From a virus: a stretch of 64,000 nucleotides of DNA. The stretch is taken from positions 1 to 64,000 of the IMG/VR virus record IMGVR_UViG_3300043444_000221; one strand, written 5' to 3'. The notes under the pieces are model-generated. The model did not search any database. It had not been told where the DNA came from and was given only the letters and a program-made list of their open reading frames with translations. Shown here one piece after another: positions 59,741 to 64,000 of this stretch (positions are counted from its first letter, which is position 1; the number at the start of each line of letters is the position of its first letter). Position numbers and translations under genes: made by a program.

Positions 59741-59760
59741 GAAAAGCCCCCGTAGGGGCT
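59741..59760 (-). terminator. Reverse-strand rho-independent terminator
   Basis: Read on the reverse strand, AGCCCC and GGGGCT form a 6-bp stem with a TACG loop followed by TTTTCTTTT. It ends the reverse-strand operon that begins near 61 kb. Confidence 0.85.
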
Positions 59761-59764
59761 AATC

Positions 59765-59887
59765 TCAAATAGGACAATCAGAATAGGGGAAGTATTCCTT
59801 TTCCTCGCAGGTGCAGAATCCAAACTCTTCTACCTGTGTAACGTGTGTCAAGTCTGCCAAATCAGACCAGTAATATACTTTATCCAT
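59765..59887 (-). CDS. Microprotein with Cys residues
   Basis: A 40-residue reverse-strand frame starting at a TAATG overlap, with AGGAG 5 bases upstream. It has CTC and a later Cys, and ends just before the terminator. Unknown function. Confidence 0.6.
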   Translation of the reverse strand: MDKVYYWSDLADLTHVTQVEEFGFCTCEEKEYFPYSDCPI

Positions 59888-60051
59888 TATGCTCCTACCT
59901 TCCATTCCATAGTATCAAATATGGTATCCATTGTCAAGTGCAAATTGCAGTCACATTCTCCACCATTCATATTCTCCATGAATTCAAAATGAGATAAATT
60001 GTCTTCATATATCTTGGTTACTAGTTCATCTACTGTATATGGTGTGCTCAT
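59887..60051 (-). CDS. Small acidic protein of unknown function
   Basis: A 54-residue acidic protein with an ECDCNLH segment. ATG 60051 makes a 4-base ATGA overlap with the upstream stop; an in-frame ATG at 60069 is an alternative. Confidence 0.6.
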   Translation of the reverse strand: MSTPYTVDELVTKIYEDNLSHFEFMENMNGGECDCNLHLTMDTIFDTMEWKVGA

Positions 60052-60248
60052 GAATTTGCCATTACCCATTCTTCATCTACCTCGTCGTCATAGCAGCCAC
60101 AGCATTCAACACAGATAATCTCATTATCCTTGCTGCAGTTTGGACACAGATATTGGTCCATTGTCATCTCAGGGTTTTCACAGAACTCACAGATGGTTGC
60201 TGCAAGTTGTTCAATAGTATAATCTCTAATGTGGTCTGCCTTGAACAT
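60048..60248 (-). CDS. Cys-rich acidic zinc-binding protein
   Basis: A 66-residue protein with three cysteine pairs (CEFC, CPNC, CVECCGC), probably two zinc knuckles, and an acidic C-terminus. AAGGAG upstream serves ATG 60248 (10 bases away) better than ATG 60257 (1 base away). Confidence 0.62.
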   Translation of the reverse strand: MFKADHIRDYTIEQLAATICEFCENPEMTMDQYLCPNCSKDNEIICVECCGCYDDEVDEEWVMANS

Positions 60249-60573
60249 ATGTTCCATACTCCTTGTCTGCCGTCCATTTTGCAATCTCTTCTGAATCCAT
60301 ATCAGCGATATCAATCATTAGATTATTAGTGAACATCCAGTCCCTTACCCATTCGTATAGGTGTTCAGTTCCATACTCTAGGGTAAAGGCAGGGGTATCA
60401 GTATTGAGAGCATCCCATACGATATCCTGTGTACGAATATATAGTTCTTCATCTTGGTAGAACTGGTCAATGATGTCCCACACCCATAGCCACACAAGGC
60501 TAGGGAAATGGGTCTCATTTAGTTTAGTTAGTTTATCTAGAATCTCGTCTAGTTCTTGTCTTGGGGTTGTCAT
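60226..60573 (-). CDS. Acidic protein of unknown function
   Basis: A 115-residue acidic, Trp-rich, mainly helical protein. ATG 60573 is 7 bases after a TAGAAT box with a 17-bp spaced TTGACG, which decides it over the upstream in-frame starts. No family. Confidence 0.62.
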   Translation of the reverse strand: MTTPRQELDEILDKLTKLNETHFPSLVWLWVWDIIDQFYQDEELYIRTQDIVWDALNTDTPAFTLEYGTEHLYEWVRDWMFTNNLMIDIADMDSEEIAKWTADKEYGTYVQGRPH

Positions 60574-60580
60574 AGTATCC

Positions 60581-60609
60581 ATTCTACTACTTGTCAAGGA
60601 TTTCGTCAA
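60581..60609 (-). promoter_or_regulatory. Near-leaderless promoter (reverse strand)
   Basis: TTGACG (60609-60604), 17 bp, TAGAAT (60586-60581), 7 bases before ATG 60573. It lies in the 3' end of the upstream gene. Confidence 0.6.
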
Positions 60610-60859
60610 GTGTTGTAAAGCCTGTGTCTTGTACCTCTACCCCAGCCAGCAGCAAATCAAATGTCTCATTGATGAATGCCTTTGCCTGGTCTGACTTAGC
60701 CTCCACTACCCCACTATCAATTAGATAGGCAAGTGGTAGTCCAAGATCGTTATAGACAATAAAGTCTTCAAAGATCTCATCGTCACGATAGTTCAACCAA
60801 ATGTCAGCAAGTATGCTGCACTTATCTTGAAACTCTGTAGTTGATTGTGGTGAATCCAT
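60587..60859 (-). CDS. Acidic protein of unknown function
   Basis: A 90-residue acidic alpha/beta protein. GAGGAAAGAG precedes ATG 60859, inside the end of the upstream gene. No family; one of several acidic proteins in this operon. Confidence 0.62.
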   Translation of the reverse strand: MDSPQSTTEFQDKCSILADIWLNYRDDEIFEDFIVYNDLGLPLAYLIDSGVVEAKSDQAKAFINETFDLLLAGVEVQDTGFTTLDEILDK

Positions 60860-61037
60860 TGTTATCTCTTTCCTCTTGAGCAGACTCTGTCATTATCTCT
60901 AATCTGTGAAATGTGGTGCTAGGTCTCATTCGTGCTAGATAAATACCAACACGCTCAATGTCTAGTCTTAGGTCACAAATCATATTAGAAATCTTGACAG
61001 CGACTTTTTCTTCTTCTGTCATTCCTCTATGTATCAT
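60822..61037 (-). CDS. Small helical protein of unknown function
   Basis: A 71-residue, mainly helical protein. GAGG lies 5 bases before ATG 61037; a GTG at 61043 is less likely. It is the first gene of the operon from the promoter at 61055-61063. Confidence 0.62.
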   Translation of the reverse strand: MIHRGMTEEEKVAVKISNMICDLRLDIERVGIYLARMRPSTTFHRLEIMTESAQEERDNNGFTTINYRVSR

Positions 61038-61054
61038 TGTCACCTCACTCGTTC

Positions 61055-61063
61055 ATTATAGCA
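61055..61063 (-). promoter_or_regulatory. Extended -10 promoter (reverse strand)
   Basis: TGCTATAAT with TATAAT at 61060-61055, 17 bases before ATG 61037. Confidence 0.6.
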
Positions 61064-61124
61064 AAAATATGGGGAGAGGGCAAGTAGTGAAAGTAGGAAA
61101 TGTCTACTCACCCCCTCCCTGGTG

Positions 61125-61154
61125 GTACAGCCGTCAACCCCTTAACAGCTGTAC
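61125..61154. repeat. Inverted repeat between two reverse-strand genes
   Basis: GTACAGC (61125-61131) and GCTGTAC (61148-61154) are exact reverse complements in the intergenic gap, possibly a terminator-like hairpin without T tract. Confidence 0.45.
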
Positions 61155-61175
61155 TATCCTAGGAGCTAAGCTCAA

Positions 61176-61562
61176 CTAGGAAGCTTTGTCATACCAGACC
61201 ATGGGCTCTCCAGATGGATTAAGCTCACGTACATCTACAAGACTGTTTAGCCAATCAAGAATAGATTGTGGGCATGCCTTAGACTCTTCTAGGAATGCAT
61301 CTACACCTGTCCAGAAATCAGTCCCATACTCATCTATAGGGAAGTCAGGAGCAATGGCCCTAGTCTCTGCTAGCGTAAGCTTTCTGATATCACCTTCATA
61401 TGTACGTGAACCAAGATGGTCATTAATATAAAGATATACCTGCATGGTTAGTAGCTCGTCCCAAGTGGTACCCAGCTCTTCATCCCATTGCTCTGCATAG
61501 AAGATGTTAAGGTCATAGGCCTTGGTCTCTTCGTAGGTAAACTTACTTGACGATGTCTGCAT
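61176..61562 (-). CDS. Acidic protein of unknown function
   Basis: A 128-residue acidic protein with Trp/Asp-rich helices. GGAG lies 8 bases before ATG 61562, which is preferred over ATG 61574. It overlaps the upstream gene by 20 bases. Confidence 0.62.
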   Translation of the reverse strand: MQTSSSKFTYEETKAYDLNIFYAEQWDEELGTTWDELLTMQVYLYINDHLGSRTYEGDIRKLTLAETRAIAPDFPIDEYGTDFWTGVDAFLEESKACPQSILDWLNSLVDVRELNPSGEPMVWYDKAS

Positions 61563-61971
61563 TGTCTTCTCCATAAATCTGCTTGAGGTCTTCTACGGTA
61601 TCGCAAGGAATGTCAATTGAACCTTCTTCACACTCTTCGCAGTTAGGGTCATAGTCACCGTCTTCTGTGGTGTCATAGCAGTCACATTGGCGGTAGGTCC
61701 AAGTAGGAATCTCTGTCCATTCGTCTTCCCATGGATTCTCAGTAATGTAGTAATGAATGCGATTTACAAAATGCCAACCTGCCACAATGTAAGTGCCCTC
61801 GTCACCATCTACTTCAGTCCAGATGTGCTTAGGGTCTTGAGCCTTGACAAAATCTACCTCTTCACCATAAGTTTCAAAATGAATAAGGCTCTCGTCAGGA
61901 TACTTACTAATAGTATTTTTGATTGGCTTGAATGTTTCTTCCCACCCACCATAGGTATAAAACTTAGACAT
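61543..61971 (-). CDS. Acidic protein with Cys-rich rubredoxin-like segment
   Basis: A 142-residue acidic protein. After a beta-rich first half (HIWTEVDGDEGTYIVAGWHF) comes a cluster CDC...CEEC...C with acidic spacing, a likely metal site. The start overlaps the upstream stop by 8 bases. Confidence 0.65.
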   Translation of the reverse strand: MSKFYTYGGWEETFKPIKNTISKYPDESLIHFETYGEEVDFVKAQDPKHIWTEVDGDEGTYIVAGWHFVNRIHYYITENPWEDEWTEIPTWTYRQCDCYDTTEDGDYDPNCEECEEGSIDIPCDTVEDLKQIYGEDNADIVK

Positions 61972-62158
61972 CTAGGGTTACCTTCTTTCCATACTCTCTG
62001 ATTACGTCTTCGAACTTATCTCCCTCAAGTTCTCCAACTTCTTCCATAATAGCATCAAACTCACCCTGTGTCAAGTTCTTGGTATCTAATACATATAGGG
62101 GAAAGTTGCTCTGGTGCTCCCACCAGTCTCCATTAACATTAGCAATATAAACAGTCAT
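61964..62158 (-). CDS. Small acidic protein of unknown function
   Basis: A 64-residue acidic protein with a beta hairpin start (TVYIANVNGDWWEH) and an acidic helix. TAATG couples it to the preceding gene. Confidence 0.63.
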   Translation of the reverse strand: MTVYIANVNGDWWEHQSNFPLYVLDTKNLTQGEFDAIMEEVGELEGDKFEDVIREYGKKVTLDV

Positions 62159-62346
62159 TAGCAGTCTCCGTTACTAGGAATCTTGTCTTCTGGTACACCC
62201 ATCATAGATAGGATAGCTTGGCTTCTTCCAATGATGCCCTCAAGGAAATCACCATATGGGTCATTGATATCCAAAGCCTCTCGTTCTGGAATCAGTTCAG
62301 TGATATCAGCAATAAGATAATCAATAATCTCCTGATTACTCGCCAT
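62158..62346 (-). CDS. Small helical protein of unknown function
   Basis: A 62-residue acidic helical protein. ATG 62346 has GGAGG a few bases upstream and overlaps the previous gene by 11 bases, so the longer frame to 62370 is not used. Confidence 0.62.
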   Translation of the reverse strand: MASNQEIIDYLIADITELIPEREALDINDPYGDFLEGIIGRSQAILSMMGVPEDKIPSNGDC

Positions 62347-62512
62347 CTTCATCCTCCTCATCAGACTCAAACTCTGCTACCTCAATGCTGTGGACAATGC
62401 CTGTGTGCGACCAGTCCTCATACTCCCAGCCTTGCTTTTCTGCTTCCTCAACGCTATCAGCTTCAACCTCATAGCAATACTCAACAGTTACAGTTACTTC
62501 ATAAGAACCCAT
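62336..62512 (-). CDS. Small strongly acidic protein
   Basis: A 58-residue frame whose last 16 residues are almost all Asp or Glu. AGGA precedes the ATG. Strong negative charge is seen in anti-restriction or DNA-mimic proteins, but this is only a possibility. Confidence 0.62.
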   Translation of the reverse strand: MGSYEVTVTVEYCYEVEADSVEEAEKQGWEYEDWSHTGIVHSIEVAEFESDEEDEDGE

Positions 62513-62532
62513 TTATTTATCCTAACTTTCTC

Positions 62533-63069
62533 TTAGAAATGGAAGTCTACAGGAACAAGATACCACTTTTTGGAACCCTTGTCAAGTTCTTCCAGCATAT
62601 ATTTCGGGGTAGTGGTGTAGTTATCCAAATCATAGAAATATGAATCTTGATTCCAATAACCATTTAGCATAGAGGCAGCAGACCTAACATAGTATGCTGT
62701 CATATCAAATCTATCCTCATCTGATAGATTGCCATTGTTTTCAATAAAGGTATCAACAAGACTACTAAACTTATCTAGTTCTAGTCTTTCTCTGATACGC
62801 CCCATTTCTTCGCTACGAGCAGATAGAGAGCCTTGAAGAGTTTCCATAAACTTATCAGGATTATCAGCAAGTGAAACCACATCGTTGTGATTATCTTGGT
62901 ATTGATTATTAGGATTACTATTCCAACGCCCACCACCAACGACATACCAATCAGACCAGCCACCTAGTCCCTCACTTTCGGAATACATAGATTCAAACTT
63001 GTCTTTTACTTTATTGAAAGCCTCTTCTGCAGAATCAGCCTTTATTGCTATTTGTTGTAATACGTGCAT
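62533..63069 (-). CDS. Protein of unknown function, first gene of the operon
   Basis: A 178-residue alpha/beta protein with a SDWYVVGGGRWNS motif, long charged helices and a hydrophobic C-terminus. AGAAAGG precedes the ATG and a strong promoter lies upstream. The GGGRW segment occurs in many phage proteins of unknown role. Confidence 0.65.
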   Translation of the reverse strand: MHVLQQIAIKADSAEEAFNKVKDKFESMYSESEGLGGWSDWYVVGGGRWNSNPNNQYQDNHNDVVSLADNPDKFMETLQGSLSARSEEMGRIRERLELDKFSSLVDTFIENNGNLSDEDRFDMTAYYVRSAASMLNGYWNQDSYFYDLDNYTTTPKYMLEELDKGSKKWYLVPVDFHF

Positions 63070-63099
63070 TTGGGGTTGCCTTTCTACTTTGATACCTCA

Positions 63100-63128
63100 A
63101 TTTTACACGCTGCCACTGACATTGTCAA
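63100..63128 (-). promoter_or_regulatory. Consensus promoter (reverse strand)
   Basis: On the reverse strand TTGACA (63128-63123), 17 bp, TGTAAAAT with TAAAAT at 63105-63100, about 30 bases before ATG 63069. Confidence 0.75.
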
Positions 63129-63250
63129 ATTGGGAAAAGAATCAGCGTGTCGTAATTACTTTTATATAGTTATTTATATAAGCTCAGATCCAGAATTTGG
63201 GAAATTTGTTACACAAACGTAATACAAAATACTTGACTAATAGTATAAAG

Positions 63251-63264
63251 TGTGGTCGACCACA
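63251..63264. repeat. 14-bp perfect palindrome
   Basis: TGTGGTCGACCACA in the gap between two reverse-strand genes reads the same on both strands and is more G+C-rich than its surroundings, so it may be a protein-binding site. Confidence 0.5.
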
Positions 63265-63337
63265 TTGCGATCAGTTTGTCAAGCTCAACACGATCCCTGG
63301 AGGGAGGGCAGTTTTACGTGTTGCCCAGCACGTTTTA

Positions 63338-64000
63338 TTATGCGTTAGCCATTACGCCTTGCACAACTTTTAGCAGGCGATTCTTCTCTGCATTTATCAT
63401 TGGGTCAAACCCACTTGCACTTGCAAGAATTGATTCGTTAGAACCGCCACGAGCAGAACGATACCAATCCAAACGCTCAGTAAGTGCATTGAACGCACCC
63501 CAAGCAGTGCCAGCAATCATGCCATTGTAAGTGCCAGTGTAAATGTCATTGATAACATCTACCTTGTTTTCCCACTTCTTGACAGCACCCTTAGTGTCCT
63601 TGTCAGGCTTAGGGTATGCAGACAGAATGATGTCATTGAACTGTTGTGCAGTTACTTCTTGCTGAATCATGGCGTGTGCCATCTTGTCGAATTCGTCCAT
63701 GTATTTGTTAGCAAGACCAAGAGTCTCACGAGCAACCGCAATCTTACCCTCTGCAGTCTGAGTGTGACGAATCTTGAAACTTTGCTTAGGGCCTTTGCCA
63801 CGAGAACCTAGAGCAAGGTTTAGAGTGTTAGCACATACAACACGAACAGGTGTGATAGACGCTTGAATAGCAATCGAACCGTCGTGTGATGTATTGATAA
63901 GAAGATAAGTCTTTACCTTATCTGAAACGCCGTTAGGGTCAAGAACGGTTTCACGCTCAAGAGCAAGAGAACCGAAGACAACACGTCCGCCCTTGATAGA
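63338..64000 (-). CDS. DUF932-family phage/plasmid protein (5' end outside the window)
   Basis: The frame is open from the window edge to TAA at 63340-63338 and gives 220 residues of the C-terminal part. It has VRVVCANTLNLALGSRG, SFKIRHTQTAEGKI and an ILASASGFDPMINAEKN end, as in the DUF932 (TIGR03299-like) family found in phages and plasmids. The ATG at 63700 is internal. The biochemical function of the family is unknown. Confidence 0.83.
   Translation of the reverse strand, partial: SIKGGRVVFGSLALERETVLDPNGVSDKVKTYLLINTSHDGSIAIQASITPVRVVCANTLNLALGSRGKGPKQSFKIRHTQTAEGKIAVARETLGLANKYMDEFDKMAHAMIQQEVTAQQFNDIILSAYPKPDKDTKGAVKKWENKVDVINDIYTGTYNGMIAGTAWGAFNALTERLDWYRSARGGSNESILASASGFDPMINAEKNRLLKVVQGVMANA

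Noticed and set aside
59604-59777. N-terminal extension of the reverse-strand gene at 59603
   Set aside because: It reads through the terminator and tandem repeats, while a -10 box sits exactly 6 bases before ATG 59603.

Overview
The window is an internal 64-kb piece of an A+T-rich tailed double-stranded DNA bacteriophage genome; both ends cut through genes. The host is inferred to be an actinobacterium: the window carries a WhiB-like Fe-S regulator (39780-40067) and a DUF7455-like zinc protein (35915-36151), both typical of actinobacteria, and about eighteen genes start exactly where an extended -10 promoter would place the transcript end (leaderless mRNAs, common in that phylum). Low G+C, a DenV-like UV-repair glycosylase and the alanine/lysine-rich secreted proteins would fit a low-GC freshwater lineage (acI/Nanopelagicales-like), but that is inference.

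Layout. 0-8.2 kb: replication and recombination (DnaB-like helicase, primase, gp32-like SSB, DnaE polymerase, MazG, RecA). 8.2-15.8 kb: three tandem 2OG-Fe(II) oxygenases, Cas4/RecB-like nuclease, RuvC, a fourth oxygenase, then terminase small and large subunits. 15.8-25.7 kb: a secreted repeat protein, ribonucleotide reductase NrdIEF, a secreted PA14/coiled-coil protein, small membrane (holin-like) proteins, a proteasome-beta/HslV-like Ntn hydrolase, an RsmI-like methyltransferase and a secreted trypsin-like protease. 25.7-26.4 kb: four tRNAs with structured spacers. 26.4-38.3 kb: a modification module (three related proteins of unknown function, glycosyltransferases, oxygenases, SGNH hydrolase, carbamoyltransferase, nucleotide-sugar enzymes, C-methyltransferase) interrupted by two lysins. 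38.3-44.2 kb: small accessory and stress genes (nuclease, WhiB, DenV, Hsp20, Dps, collagen-like fibre protein). 44.3-46.3 and 54.1-55.6 kb: two reverse-strand islands, each with an HNH endonuclease and a glycosyltransferase. 46.4-54.1 kb: sugar epimerase and dehydrogenase, NrdH, ThyX, GroES, two tRNAs, and a second oxygenase-GT60-SGNH cassette followed by a secreted lysozyme-like protein. 58.9-59.35 kb: a non-coding origin-like region with four phased iterons and DnaA boxes. 59.4-64 kb: reverse-strand small acidic or cysteine-rich proteins and a DUF932 gene.

How it fits together. The phage brings its own replisome core and dNTP supply (NrdHIEF, ThyX, MazG), repair and recombination functions, tRNAs for AGA, ATA and other codons, and at least three peptidoglycan-active proteins. 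Its most unusual content is a large set of protein- or glycan-modifying enzymes: seven 2OG-Fe(II) oxygenases, three GT60-like GlcNAc transferases, a GT8, a GT2-like protein, carbamoyl-, sulfo- and C-methyltransferases and two SGNH proteins. The oxygenase/GT60/SGNH combination occurs twice, and a collagen-like Gly-Pro segment in a fibre-like protein is a plausible substrate. Several proteins carry export signals, which is unusual for a phage. Portal, capsid and tail genes are not visible, so the complete genome must be larger than this window.
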